From: Bifidobacterium breve DSM 20213 = JCM 1192
Lineage (GTDB): Bacteria; Actinomycetota; Actinomycetes; Actinomycetales; Bifidobacteriaceae
NCBI RefSeq assembly: GCF_001025175.1
Contig: NZ_AP012324.1
Location: 186,001-250,000 of the forward strand
DNA length: 64,000 nt
Direction: 5' to 3'
Shown here: positions 35,402 through 44,319 of the stretch, one piece after another
Numbering within the stretch: the first letter of the stretch is position 1
How the letters are laid out: each line of letters starts with the position of its first letter
The notes under the pieces: model-generated
What the model saw: the letters and a program-made list of their open reading frames with translations, nothing else
The model's database searches: none
Told to the model about the DNA's origin: nothing
Program-made: the position numbers and the translations under genes

Positions 35402-37003
35402 ATGGCCTGCACCACGATTCTGGTAGGCAAAGACGCGAGCTATGACGGCTCGACCATCATCGCCCGTAATGAGGATTCCGCAAACGGCGAGTTCAATCCC
35501 AAGCGATTCATCGTCGTCAAACCAAGCGAACAGCCGCGTGAGTATAAGTCGGTGATCTCTCACCTGACTATCACCCTGCCGGACGACCCGCTGCAGTACA
35601 CCGCCGTGCCGAATGCGGACCTGAAGGAAGGTATTTGGGGCGAGGCCGGCGTCAACGAGGCGAACGTGGCGATGAGCGCCACCGAGACCCTGACCACCAA
35701 CGAGCGCGTGCTCGGCGCCGACCCGTTCGTGGAATATGTGCCGGCCAAGGGCAACGAGCCCGAGGTTCCCGGCGGCATCGGTGAAGAGGACTTCCTGACC
35801 ATCGTGCTGCCGTACGTCAAGACCGCGCGCGAGGGCGTGGCCCGCCTCGGCTCACTGCTCGAGGAGTTCGGCACTTACGAGATGAACGGCGTCGCCTTCT
35901 CCGATTCCAACGAGATCTGGTGGCTGGAAACCGTGGGCGGCCATCATTGGATCGCCAAGCGCGTGCCGGACGAGGCCTACGTGACCATGCCGAACCAGCT
36001 CGGTATCGACGAATTCGACCTTGAGGACGCTTTGGGCGAGCAGAACGAGCACATGTGCTCCGCCGACTTGGCCGAATTCATCGAGACCAACCATCTCGAC
36101 CTCGCCGTGGAGAACACCACGCCGTTCAACCCGCGCGACGCCTTCGGCTCCCATTCCGACTCCGACCACGTGTACAACACCCCGCGCGCCTGGTACATGC
36201 AGCGTTTCCTCAACCCGTATGACGAGGTGTGGGACGGCCCGGACGCCGATCACAAGCCCACTTCCGATGACATCCCGTGGGCTCGCCAGCCTGAGCGCAA
36301 GGTGACCATCGAGGACATCAAGTACGTGCTGAGCTCGCACTATCAGGGCACGCCGTTCGACCCGTATGGTCAGCTTGGTGATGAGCGCACACGCCACATG
36401 TACCGTCCGATCGGCATCAACCGCCAGAGCCAGCTCGCGGTGATGCAGATTCGTCCGTACCGTCCGCAGGCCTCCCGCGCCGTGCAGTGGATCGCTTACG
36501 GTTCCAACCCGTTCAATACGCTGGTGCCGTTCTTCCCGAACGTGGATGTGACGCCGGCCTACCTCGAAGACACCACCACCCGCGTGACCTCCGAGAACTT
36601 CTACTGGGTCAACCGCATCATCGCCGCCCTGTGCGACGGTGCCTTCCGATCCACCTCCAACGCCGTCGAGCGTTACCAGGAGAAGACCGGTGCGATGGGT
36701 CACCGTCTGATGGCCGCCACCGATGAGCAGATTGCGCGCCTTGGCCTGACCGCGGCCGAGGAAGCCGCCCAGTCCGCCGCGGAGGAGGAGTTCGAGGCCG
36801 ACAACGTGGATGGTGACGTGCAGCCGATGGAGCCGGATGAGATCATCGCCGCACTGCGCAACCCCGAGGTGCGCGAGATCCTTGCCGCCGCCAACCAGAC
36901 CATGGCCGACCAGCTCAAGGAAGAAACCGACAAGTTGCTTGACTCCGTGCTGTACACTCGCAGCATGGAGATGAAGAACGGCTTCCACATGTCCGACTTT
37001 TAG
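35402..37003 (+). CDS. pepD: C69-family dipeptidase
   Basis: 533 residues of the Ntn-hydrolase peptidase family C69. The nucleophile is Cys3 at the very N-terminus (ACTTILVGKDAS), exposed after removal of Met-Ala; family-typical SYDGSTIIARNEDS follows. There is no signal peptide, so it is a cytoplasmic dipeptidase, involved in amino acid supply from imported peptides. Middle motifs include GIWGEAGVNEANVAMSATET and WWLETVGGHHWIAKRVPD. The C-terminus is acidic and helical. AAAGAAAGGACACC precedes the ATG. Confidence 0.93.
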   Translation: MACTTILVGKDASYDGSTIIARNEDSANGEFNPKRFIVVKPSEQPREYKSVISHLTITLPDDPLQYTAVPNADLKEGIWGEAGVNEANVAMSATETLTTNERVLGADPFVEYVPAKGNEPEVPGGIGEEDFLTIVLPYVKTAREGVARLGSLLEEFGTYEMNGVAFSDSNEIWWLETVGGHHWIAKRVPDEAYVTMPNQLGIDEFDLEDALGEQNEHMCSADLAEFIETNHLDLAVENTTPFNPRDAFGSHSDSDHVYNTPRAWYMQRFLNPYDEVWDGPDADHKPTSDDIPWARQPERKVTIEDIKYVLSSHYQGTPFDPYGQLGDERTRHMYRPIGINRQSQLAVMQIRPYRPQASRAVQWIAYGSNPFNTLVPFFPNVDVTPAYLEDTTTRVTSENFYWVNRIIAALCDGAFRSTSNAVERYQEKTGAMGHRLMAATDEQIARLGLTAAEEAAQSAAEEEFEADNVDGDVQPMEPDEIIAALRNPEVREILAAANQTMADQLKEETDKLLDSVLYTRSMEMKNGFHMSDF

Positions 37004-37043
37004 TCTTGACTTGTCTCCCGCTGTGGGAGGCTGAGCCGTTAAG

Positions 37044-37066
37044 AAAACAGCCCAGTGGGCTGTTTT
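37044..37066 (+). terminator. Terminator of pepD
   Basis: AAAACAGCCC (37044-37053) and GGGCTGTTTT (37057-37066), followed by TAGG. The same hairpin type begins the composite repeats at 38.9 and 42.9 kb. Confidence 0.75.
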
Positions 37067-37116
37067 TAGGCGAAGAGGCGGTGACAGCCGCCCCACCACA
37101 CACAGAAAGGTTTTAT

Positions 37117-38634
37117 ATGACCACCATCGAAGACTTCACCAGCCAGTACGGCTTGGTCCAGAAAATCGACGCATTCGGCTACATGAAGTACCTGGCCGAG
37201 AACCCTGATGCGCCGCGCAAGCACGGCAAGGTGATCCTTGTCACCGCCGATACGCCGCTCAAGGCCTCGCGCGGTGAGGGCAAGACCACCACGACCATCG
37301 CCCTGATTGACGCCCTGAACAAGCGCGGCATCGACGCGACCGCCGTGCTGCGCCAGCCGAGTATGGGCATCACCGCAGCCGGTTCCAAGGGCGGTGCCTC
37401 CGGTGGCGGCAAGGCCTCCCTGACCCACCCCGAGCTCATCGACTGGGGTCTGTGCGGTGAGATGGGCGCCATCGAGGCGGCCCAGAACTTGCTCGTCTCC
37501 TTTGCCGAGAAGGCCGTGGATGAGGGCAAGCTCGACACGATTCTCGTGCCGCGCGTCTCCGAAGTGCCGAGCCGTTCCCTGCGTTCCATCGCTGTGGATT
37601 ACGGCAAGGGCAACGTGGCGGAGAAGACGGTGCTCACCCCCACCTCCGAGCTCATGCAGATTGTGGTGCTCTCCCGTTCCATGGACGAGATTGCTGAGCG
37701 CGTGTCCAAGATGATCGCCGGCACCAAGGACGGCCAGGCCGTGACCTTCGGCGAGTTCGTGGACCTGTGGCGCATCACCGGCATTCTGGCCGATGCGGTC
37801 AAGCCCGCCAAGACCGAGACCGTGAACGGTTCCCCGGTGTACGTGCACGGCGGCCCGTTTGCCAATGTGTCCATCGGCATTCCGACGTTGGTCTCCGTGG
37901 AGATGGCTTGCGCCCTGCATGATGTGGTCGTCGTTGAGGCCGGTTACGGCACCGACGCCGGCGCCCAGAAGTGGCTGGATATCGCGTGCCGTGAATTCGG
38001 TGCGCAGTGGCCGTCCGCCGCGATTGTGGTGACTCGTGCCTCCACCTGGCGCGATGATCCCGAGCTGGCTTGGCGCTACCCGTTCCACGTGCAGCGCCTG
38101 GAGAACCTGGACATTCCGACCTTCCCGCTCATCAACCTGTGGGAAGGCGAGGACGATCAGGTTCCGTCCCTGAAGGCCACCGCCGACGAGCTGGGCTTCC
38201 GCACGCCGATCATCGGCAACCTGTTCCGCGATGGCGGCGAGGCGCTGGTTCCGCAGCTTGATGGTTTTGTCGATGCGCTTGAGAACGGCTCCATGCCGGC
38301 TGAGCCGCACTCGCATAAGGGCATGACCCTGACGGAGAACGCCAAGTGGGTAGCCGAGAACGCCTATGGTGTTCCGGCCGATCGCGTGATCTACAAGCCG
38401 GGCTTCACCGAGTCCGCGGCCGAGGCCATGGAACTGTGCCAGTCTGCTGGTATCTCGCTGTATGATTTGGCCTTCGTGGCGGTCAAGTCCCCTGCGACCA
38501 TGACCGACAACGACCGCGCTCCGGAGGCCGAGCGCACCGTGACCCTGAAGAAGGTCGAAGTGCACGCCGGCGCCGGTCTGGTCCACGTCAACCTGACCAC
38601 CAGCCTCACCACCCCCATGCCCAAGATCGTGTGA
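37117..38634 (+). CDS. fhs: Formate-tetrahydrofolate ligase, divergent
   Basis: 505 residues, shorter than the usual 555 or so. It would attach formate to tetrahydrofolate with ATP. The nucleotide-binding loop reads TADTPLKASRGEGKTTTTIALIDAL, recognisable but longer than the usual TPxxEGKTT. The glycine-rich block is RQPSMGITAAGSKGGASGGG in place of the usual FGxKGGAAGGG. FANVSIG, ATEAGYGTDAG-like EAGYGTDAGAQKW and LRFE-type regions follow the family order, but the C-terminal AKTQYSFSD region is not recognisable. The ATG follows AGAAAGG. It may be a true ligase or a divergent relative. Confidence 0.8.
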   Translation: MTTIEDFTSQYGLVQKIDAFGYMKYLAENPDAPRKHGKVILVTADTPLKASRGEGKTTTTIALIDALNKRGIDATAVLRQPSMGITAAGSKGGASGGGKASLTHPELIDWGLCGEMGAIEAAQNLLVSFAEKAVDEGKLDTILVPRVSEVPSRSLRSIAVDYGKGNVAEKTVLTPTSELMQIVVLSRSMDEIAERVSKMIAGTKDGQAVTFGEFVDLWRITGILADAVKPAKTETVNGSPVYVHGGPFANVSIGIPTLVSVEMACALHDVVVVEAGYGTDAGAQKWLDIACREFGAQWPSAAIVVTRASTWRDDPELAWRYPFHVQRLENLDIPTFPLINLWEGEDDQVPSLKATADELGFRTPIIGNLFRDGGEALVPQLDGFVDALENGSMPAEPHSHKGMTLTENAKWVAENAYGVPADRVIYKPGFTESAAEAMELCQSAGISLYDLAFVAVKSPATMTDNDRAPEAERTVTLKKVEVHAGAGLVHVNLTTSLTTPMPKIV

Positions 38635-38660
38635 TTGCGTGTATGAGGTGAGGTAACTCG

Positions 38661-38840
38661 CTTTCGAGGGGCTGATTTCCGGTTCTCCGGAGGTCTATCT
38701 GCGCTTCGAGGGGCTCTTTGATTGCGAAACCTGGAGTATGACCGTTGCAATTTCAATGGTCATACTCCAGGTTTCTTGTATTAGCAGCCCCTTGAAGCGC
38801 TAGTAGAGTTTCTGAATGTTGGAAATCAGCCCCTTGAAAT
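38661..38840. repeat. Long nested palindrome, copy 2 of the GGGGCTGATTT family
   Basis: Arms TTTCGAGGGGCTGATTTCC and GCGCTTCGAGGGGCT face GCAGCCCCTTGAAGCGC and GGAAATCAGCCCCTTGAAA. Here the centre is itself a perfect 18-base palindrome (38727-38744 with 38759-38776), starting GAAACCTGGAGTATGACC, so the whole unit can form one almost continuous stem. Confidence 0.75.
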
Positions 38841-38844
38841 GCAG

Positions 38845-38868
38845 AAAGCCCGCTAGCGGCGGGCTTTT
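38845..38868 (+). terminator. Terminator downstream of fhs
   Basis: AAAGCCCGC (38845-38853) and GCGGGCTTT (38859-38867) with a five-base loop and a T4 run. Confidence 0.75.
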
Positions 38869-38893
38869 CATGTCTCGAATCCTCGCTTTGAGG

Positions 38894-39071
38894 TTGAGAC
38901 GTTAAGCAAACAGCCTGGTGGGGCTGTTTGTAGCAGAAAGGCAAACGACAGTGAGCCAGTAATCTGCGGACGAGTTGGCAGTGAAGCTGACTGGGGGGGG
39001 GAGTGCCATGGCAAACCACTCCCCCCCCCCCCCAGTCTCACTGTGTTCGACAACTCCCCCTCCGGGGGCAA
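38894..39071. repeat. Composite repeat with inverted two-hairpin units and G9/C13 tracts
   Basis: It begins with the hairpin AAACAGCCTGGTGGGGCTGT type, continues to a plus-oriented GCTGACTGGGG end at about 38987-39001, and is mirrored by a minus-oriented copy at about 39020-39069. The GACTGGGGG motif of the family has grown to G9 (38993-39001) and, in the mirror copy, C13 (39021-39033). Confidence 0.65.
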
Positions 39072-39081
39072 GATACAACAA

Positions 39082-39429
39082 CTAGAAGTTGCCGCCGTTC
39101 CAGCCCCAGTCGGTGGTGGCGGTGTAACGGATGTAAGTGCGGTCCTCGGGGACGCCAAGCGTAGAGTTCAATGCGGCCATGATGTTTTGTGTCAGCTTCT
39201 CCCAGGCAGAGCTCGGCACGGAACGGCCAAACACGTTGACCTCCACGTAGGCGGCCGGCTGGTCGTCGCTGCCGCCAAAGTAAATCGGCATATTGTCCTC
39301 AAACGGGCACATCAGCCAGCCCTCGGACTTGCCCGGCACAGCGGTGATTGCCCTGCCATATGCGGCCTTCAGTGCCTCGCGCTGCTCAGGCGTGGTGGAT
39401 ACGGACACGTGAGTGTGAATAACAGGCAT
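39082..39429 (-). CDS. MIF-like tautomerase
   Basis: 115 residues of the macrophage migration inhibitory factor/phenylpyruvate tautomerase family. The catalytic Pro1 is kept (MPVIHTHVS), and the family C-terminus is clear: NIMAALNSTLGVPEDRTYIRY followed by DWGWNGGNF. Trimerisation would form the active sites. Bacterial members tautomerise keto/enol acids; the natural substrate is not known here. The start is the ATG of MPVIHT, preceded by AAGGAGGAATC on the minus strand; longer upstream starts would bury Pro1. Confidence 0.88.
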   Translation of the reverse strand: MPVIHTHVSVSTTPEQREALKAAYGRAITAVPGKSEGWLMCPFEDNMPIYFGGSDDQPAAYVEVNVFGRSVPSSAWEKLTQNIMAALNSTLGVPEDRTYIRYTATTDWGWNGGNF

Positions 39430-39649
39430 GGATTCCTCCTTGATTTGGTTCGTCTCCAGTCTAGCTTTGGCGCCCGTCGTTATGCACTGCCTTGATTTCC
39501 TCCATAAGATTGCCTGCACCTCGTATCGGTTCCATGTTGCTTATGATTGACTCTCCTCTCTGAGGGGGAGCATCTCCAATTGCGGAGATTATTGGACTTT
39601 CTGGCCAATTCGCACCCCACGGTCAGACCAATAGTGTTGAATACCCTCT

Positions 39650-40210
39650 GTGAGAAAACTGATTGAACAGCTGATGAAGTTCGGCATTGTAGGCGTTATC
39701 GCCTTTGTGATTGACTGGGGTATCCTCAACCTGCTGGTGGGCGTATTCCACATGCACAACGTGTTGGCTGCCACCATCTCTTTCATCATCTCCCTGATTT
39801 TCAACTATCTGGCGAGTATGAAGTTCGTGTTCAAGCATCGTGACGATATGGCGCGATGGATGGAGATCGTTATCTTCGTGGCGGGTGCCGTGGTCGGTCT
39901 GTTCATGAATGACGCCATCATCTGGATTTCCACCTACGGTATGAACCACGACGCTTTCGTCTCGCAGCACGCCGAATACCTGCTGCGCACCAACGTGGGC
40001 AAGCTGGTGGCCACCGCCGTGGTGATGGTGTGGAACTTCCTGATTCGTAAATGGCTGCTTGACGATACACACACCAACGCGATGAATCGTCTGAAGTCCG
40101 CCGAAAACCGTCTGACCGCCGAGGAGCTGGAAGCCAAGTGGCAGAGCAGCTTCTCCCACAAGCTTGGCGAGTGGTCCTTGGAACACACCCCCAGAGGCTG
40201 GCCGAAGTAA
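39650..40210 (+). CDS. GtrA-family membrane protein
   Basis: 186 residues from a GTG start. Four membrane helices are visible: IVGVIAFVIDWGILNLLVGVF, VLAATISFIISLIFNYLASM, IVIFVAGAVVGLFMNDAIIW and VGKLVATAVVMVWNFLIRKW. The order and the FNY/KFVFKHR and NFLIRKWLL loops fit GtrA, a family helping to flip lipid-linked sugars for cell-envelope polysaccharide modification. The C-terminal cytoplasmic tail of about 50 residues is charged. No glycosyltransferase gene is next to it. Confidence 0.85.
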   Translation: MRKLIEQLMKFGIVGVIAFVIDWGILNLLVGVFHMHNVLAATISFIISLIFNYLASMKFVFKHRDDMARWMEIVIFVAGAVVGLFMNDAIIWISTYGMNHDAFVSQHAEYLLRTNVGKLVATAVVMVWNFLIRKWLLDDTHTNAMNRLKSAENRLTAEELEAKWQSSFSHKLGEWSLEHTPRGWPK

Positions 40211-40268
40211 GGCGTATTTTCGTCTCTTTCCGTGGTTCAACTGCTAATGGGCAGTGATTAAGCCACAT

Positions 40269-40452
40269 CTCAGCGTCAGAATTTCAGGAAAAGAATGGCT
40301 TCGTCCTGAAATTCTGACGCTGAGTCGTTGTTATCGTCGGTATTTTAGGAAATCACCCCTAATTTCCTAGATTTCTGTCGCTGAGTTCGGGCCAGTGACA
40401 GAAATCTAGGACGAGTGGGCAAATTCCCTGAATTTCTGACGCTCTGGTAGTT
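40269..40452. repeat. Tandem hairpins with CGTCAGAATTTCAGG motif
   Basis: A perfect 21-base inverted repeat (40269-40289 with 40304-40324) begins CTCAGCGTCAGAATTTCAGG. A second perfect pair CCTAGATTTCTGTC / GACAGAAATCTAGG follows at 40366-40407, and a third partial copy (CCTGAATTTCTGACGCT) at about 40428-40444. No coding sequence is seen in the 328 bases between gtrA-type and MFS genes; a short GATTGG repeat is at 40476-40499. Confidence 0.7.
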
Positions 40453-40538
40453 AGGGTGTTACTGGGAGCTGATGAAGCTGATTGGGATTGGGATTGGGAT
40501 GAAATCATCTCAATCGTCAGAGGGGACTTGGCTATATG

Positions 40539-41990
40539 TCACACACTCACTTCGGTGAGGGTTGGCTGCTCGGTGGAGCCCTTGATCTGCTTGAAGCCGA
40601 TCAAGGCAATCACCAGCGAAGCCAAGGCCAAAGTGGTGACCACCATAAAGCCGCCGTGCGAACCCATGCGGTCGATGAACTGGCCGGCAATGGCCGACCC
40701 GGCGGAGGAGCCGATGGAATTCATCGCGCCCATCCACGCCATACCCTCGGTCAAACGCGAGGGCGGCACCAAGTGCAGCATGAGCTGGTTGCCATTAATC
40801 CACGTTGGAGCCTGACATACACCGATGATCAGGTAGATGATCATGATGACCCACAAATGCTTGGCGAACAGGAACGTGCTGATACCGATGTTCACCACGG
40901 CCAGGCAGAAGTAGAAACGCTTCCATAGGGCAATCGACCAGTTTTTCGCGCCGTACACCAGAGCACCCATCAGCGAGCTTATGGAGAAGCAGGCGAACAC
41001 AAAGCCCGTGTACTGCTTCATGTTCGACTCGGTGGCAAACGCGATAATGGAAATACCGGTGGCCGACTGGAACGCGCCCAATCCAAACCATGTGACGCAC
41101 ACGGCAATCAAGCCCGGCCCCCAGATGGACGCCTTCTTGCCGGAACGCGCATCGGCGACCGCCTGCGCGATCTCCTTGTCGATCACGGCTTGGTCGGTTA
41201 CGCCTTCGCGCTCAAGACGACGACGGGTTTCTTCGGCCGCGGTCTCCGCTTTCAATGCTTCGGCTCGAGCGGCCTCGCGCTCGCGGTATTCCTTACGGGA
41301 AATACCCTCAGCCCGTGCCAATGCAGTCTGCGACGGCGGCTCGGTGGTCAGCTCGGTGAGGAACATCAGCGCGCCCACCACCACGCACATGCCGGTGAAC
41401 GAGAAAGCCAGCAGACCGGAAATCACGGCCAGCGTGGATGCCAGCGGATTGCCGATCACCCACATGCACTCGTCCAGCACACCGCACAGAGAAAGCGCTC
41501 GGTTGGTGCGCTCCTGATCACCCTTCAAGATTTTGGTCCAACGCGCGCGGCTCATCGCGCCCCACGGCGGGATGGCAGCCAGGAACGGCGTCAGGCAGTA
41601 CAGCACCCATTCAGGCGCCCGATTGGTGATCGCCGTGGTCAGCGCGATGGCGGCCACGATCCACACGATGATCGTCGGAATCGAAACCTGCCGCTGGCCG
41701 AACTTATCGGTGAGCTTGCCGAGCAGTGGCGTGGAGATGGCCAGTGCGATCGCCTGGATGGCGGTGAGCATGCCGGCCAGCGAATAGTTGCCGTAGTAAT
41801 GCTGTACGGAAATGGTGATGGTCATGCCGACCATCGGGAACGGCATGCAGGCGATGACCGAGCCAATCGAATAGCGGGCGGTGTGGGGAATGCGCAGCAA
41901 CTCCGCATATCCACCAAAAACTTTGTGGCCTACTTCCTTGATGCCGGCCATAACGGTATTCGTGTTCGAGTTGGACGAGTTATTGGACAT
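40539..41990 (-). CDS. Major facilitator superfamily transporter
   Basis: 483 residues with about 12 membrane helices in two groups of six. A long charged cytoplasmic loop in the middle (EGISRKEYREREAARAEALK and on, residues about 225-285) looks helical and coiled-coil-like. The motif after helix 2, GKLTDKFGQRQVS, matches the MFS signature GxLaDrxGrrx. The start chosen is the first ATG of the frame, with AAAGGAGCG on the minus strand in front. Substrate unknown; an exporter or sugar/oligosaccharide role cannot be told apart from sequence alone. Confidence 0.85.
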   Translation of the reverse strand: MSNNSSNSNTNTVMAGIKEVGHKVFGGYAELLRIPHTARYSIGSVIACMPFPMVGMTITISVQHYYGNYSLAGMLTAIQAIALAISTPLLGKLTDKFGQRQVSIPTIIVWIVAAIALTTAITNRAPEWVLYCLTPFLAAIPPWGAMSRARWTKILKGDQERTNRALSLCGVLDECMWVIGNPLASTLAVISGLLAFSFTGMCVVVGALMFLTELTTEPPSQTALARAEGISRKEYREREAARAEALKAETAAEETRRRLEREGVTDQAVIDKEIAQAVADARSGKKASIWGPGLIAVCVTWFGLGAFQSATGISIIAFATESNMKQYTGFVFACFSISSLMGALVYGAKNWSIALWKRFYFCLAVVNIGISTFLFAKHLWVIMIIYLIIGVCQAPTWINGNQLMLHLVPPSRLTEGMAWMGAMNSIGSSAGSAIAGQFIDRMGSHGGFMVVTTLALASLVIALIGFKQIKGSTEQPTLTEVSV

Positions 41991-42229
41991 AACAGCACTA
42001 CGCTCCTTTCCGCTCCCGATTGGATGTCCCTCGCTGGCGTGGCGTTGCCAGCGAAGCCCTCATCGAATGATGTGTTGTCCATGGTCGCGCAAAGTTTGCG
42101 TCGCGTGTTCCACGCGCATATTTGCGTCACGGACAATTTAATCGTTTGATGGGGTGCGACACGCGGTAGATTGGAGATATCAGAACAACGTTTTCACGCC
42201 CATTGGGGCAAGGACAAGAAAGACGGCTC

Positions 42230-42889
42230 ATGAGCGCAACCACCATTCATTTCGTCCGGCACGGCAAGGTGTACAATCCCGACCATCTGCTCTATGAGCG
42301 TCTCCCCGATTTCCATCTTTCCGATCTTGGCCGGCGCATGGCCCAGGCCACTGCCGCCTATCTGGCCAAGAACCCCCAAACCAATACGATTGCCGCCGTG
42401 TATTCATCGCCGCTCGACCGCACACGTGAGACCGCCGGCGCGATTCTCGATGCCCTGAACCCGGTGCGCGAAGCTCGCGGCGAAGCTCCGCTCACCCTCG
42501 CCACCGATGAACGGGTGATTGAAGCGGGTAACGAGTTCCGCGGCAAGCGGATCGGCCATGGCGAGGGTGCCTTGTGGAAGAACGGCAACTGGAAGCTCGT
42601 CACCAACCTGTACAAGCCCAGCTGGGGCGAGTCATACCAGCACATCGCCCAGCGCATGGATGACTTCGCGCGCGAGAAGGTCGCCCAGCACCCCGGCGAG
42701 CAGATCGTGGTGGTCAGCCACGAGTCGCCGATTTTCAGCTACCGACACTATCTGGAGACTGGCCACCCGGAGCACTGGATGTTCCTGCGCCACACGGCGC
42801 TTGCCTCCGTGACCTCGGTGACATACGACGACGAAACCGGCCGTGTGATGTCAATCACGTATGTTGACCCAGCGGCCAACGTCAAGTAA
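42230..42889 (+). CDS. Histidine phosphatase (phosphoglycerate mutase-like)
   Basis: 219 residues. The phosphohistidine motif is FVRHGKVYNP near residue 8. The second half of the site appears in SSPLDRTRETA near 60 and VVVSHESPIF near 165. The family includes phosphoglycerate mutases and many phosphatases; lack of the RHGES/GERRY arrangement argues against the glycolytic enzyme. It is divergent from the MFS gene, with 239 bases between. The start is the ATG overlapping AGACGGCTC; a frame extension of nine codons upstream has no support. Confidence 0.85.
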   Translation: MSATTIHFVRHGKVYNPDHLLYERLPDFHLSDLGRRMAQATAAYLAKNPQTNTIAAVYSSPLDRTRETAGAILDALNPVREARGEAPLTLATDERVIEAGNEFRGKRIGHGEGALWKNGNWKLVTNLYKPSWGESYQHIAQRMDDFAREKVAQHPGEQIVVVSHESPIFSYRHYLETGHPEHWMFLRHTALASVTSVTYDDETGRVMSITYVDPAANVK

Positions 42890-42930
42890 CGGCAGACTGG
42901 TGTCATACAACCTTGGCTTCCTTCTCTGAG

Positions 42931-43110
42931 ACTGAGCCGTGAAGCAAACAGTCCGGTGGACTGTTTGTAGGCGAGCTATTGAGGCGCGGGCGGAGCCCGT
43001 CCACAATTGCTGTCGAGTTGGCTCGCGAAGCGAGACTGAGGGGAGCCTGAGTCGCGCAACCGAACTTCTCTCAGACGGCTTCGCCGCCAGCTCCCCTCGA
43101 GGAGGGAGCC
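42931..43110. repeat. Composite palindromic repeat
   Basis: Order: hairpin AAACAGTCC/GGACTGTTT (42946-42966), which can terminate the preceding gene; GCGGGCGGAGCCCGTCCACA with AATTGCTGTCGAG; a plus-oriented stem GCTCGCGAAGCGAGACTGAG at 43021-43040; and a minus-oriented two-hairpin copy at 43062-43110 ending GAGGAGGGAGCC. Matching parts occur at 38.9 and 53.7 kb. Confidence 0.7.
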
Positions 43111-43153
43111 AAGTAAGCGCGTACAATCGAGTGGTGGACGCAAAGGAGCACGG

Positions 43154-44122
43154 ATGACTATCGAACTGAATCGTGAGGCAATCGCGCAGGTCGCAGCATT
43201 GCCGGCGGTGGCCAAGGCCGCTGAAGTGGGCTCGGGGCTGATTGCTTTATGGCCGTTGATCGAGGCTATGCAGATGGACAACGACGCCAAGTATGCGGAG
43301 AATCTGCAGGTGCGCATCACCCGTGCGTTCGCGCGAATTCTGACCGGTGAAGACGTCACTGTGCCGGACGCTGAGTTCGTCTATGAGGGCGCCGATGAGA
43401 TTCCTGGCCGCCCGCAGAATATCGTCGACGCCCTACTCGCTGCCAATGACGCCTACGATACGATGACCGGTTACGCCGAATCCGGCGATGCAGAGCTGAT
43501 TATCGATGCGGCCAACGCCTTGGGTATTGATTGGGATTCCGAAACGGCGGAATCAGTGAAGGAAGCGATTGCCGCTGTGGAAGCACAGGTTGAGGCTGAC
43601 GCTGAGGCCGATGGTCGCCTGGCCACGTCCGCCGAGCCTGCTGATGTGGCTGTTCGATTCGCCACCGCGCTCGCCGTGTGCGATGCGTTGCTGGGTGTGG
43701 TGGCTGGGGATGCCGCCGATACTTCCGGTTCCGCTGATGGTGTTTCGGTCGATGATTCAGCAGACGTCGCAGACAGTGTTGCCGCCAGTGCAGCCGCCAA
43801 GGTTCTGCCGATTCTGCTCTACGTCAACGAACTGCGCGAGCAGTGCTCGGTGCCGCGCATCTGCTTGACTGACAAGCAGATTCTTGATCTGATTGAAGCC
43901 CGTGCCAATACCTCCGGCGCCGACTCTTTGGCCGCCACCGCCGAGTTCATCGCCCCGCTGGCTCAAGCCGAATGGGACAAGCACCGCGAAGACGTGCTCT
44001 GGAACCCGGACGAGGCCAAGCGCCAAGCCAAGGAAGAGGATGAAAAGCGCAACAAGGAGGCCCTGGCCGCCAAGTTCGCACACATCAAGGACGACCCCAA
44101 CAAGGAAACCGTGGAGTTGTAA
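43154..44122 (+). CDS. Hypothetical acidic protein
   Basis: 322 residues, starting at an ATG with GCAAAGGAGCACGG in front. I do not recognise it. No signal peptide, membrane helix or known motif is seen. Composition is very acidic, with Ala/Glu/Asp-rich helical stretches (ESVKEAIAAVEAQVEADAEAD near 140) and a low-complexity DTSGSADGVSVDDSADVADS stretch near 195. The C-terminus has a charged helix (DEAKRQAKEEDEKRNKEALA). Codon use and ribosome binding site support a real gene. Confidence 0.7.
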   Translation: MTIELNREAIAQVAALPAVAKAAEVGSGLIALWPLIEAMQMDNDAKYAENLQVRITRAFARILTGEDVTVPDAEFVYEGADEIPGRPQNIVDALLAANDAYDTMTGYAESGDAELIIDAANALGIDWDSETAESVKEAIAAVEAQVEADAEADGRLATSAEPADVAVRFATALAVCDALLGVVAGDAADTSGSADGVSVDDSADVADSVAASAAAKVLPILLYVNELREQCSVPRICLTDKQILDLIEARANTSGADSLAATAEFIAPLAQAEWDKHREDVLWNPDEAKRQAKEEDEKRNKEALAAKFAHIKDDPNKETVEL

Positions 44123-44319
44123 GCGGTATTTCCCAGCTCTTTGGGGAAATCTTCGCGTTGGCGATGCCTTAGCACAACGATTTCTCGAGATCAAGGATTA
44201 CTGCGAGAAATCTTTGCGCTGGTAACCGTTATGGGTGAACTATTCGTTGTCGAATCGTTTCTTCATGTCCAATCGGCGTCGCAAGATGCCGTGAACCCTT
44301 ATAAATCAGGGGGGATTAT

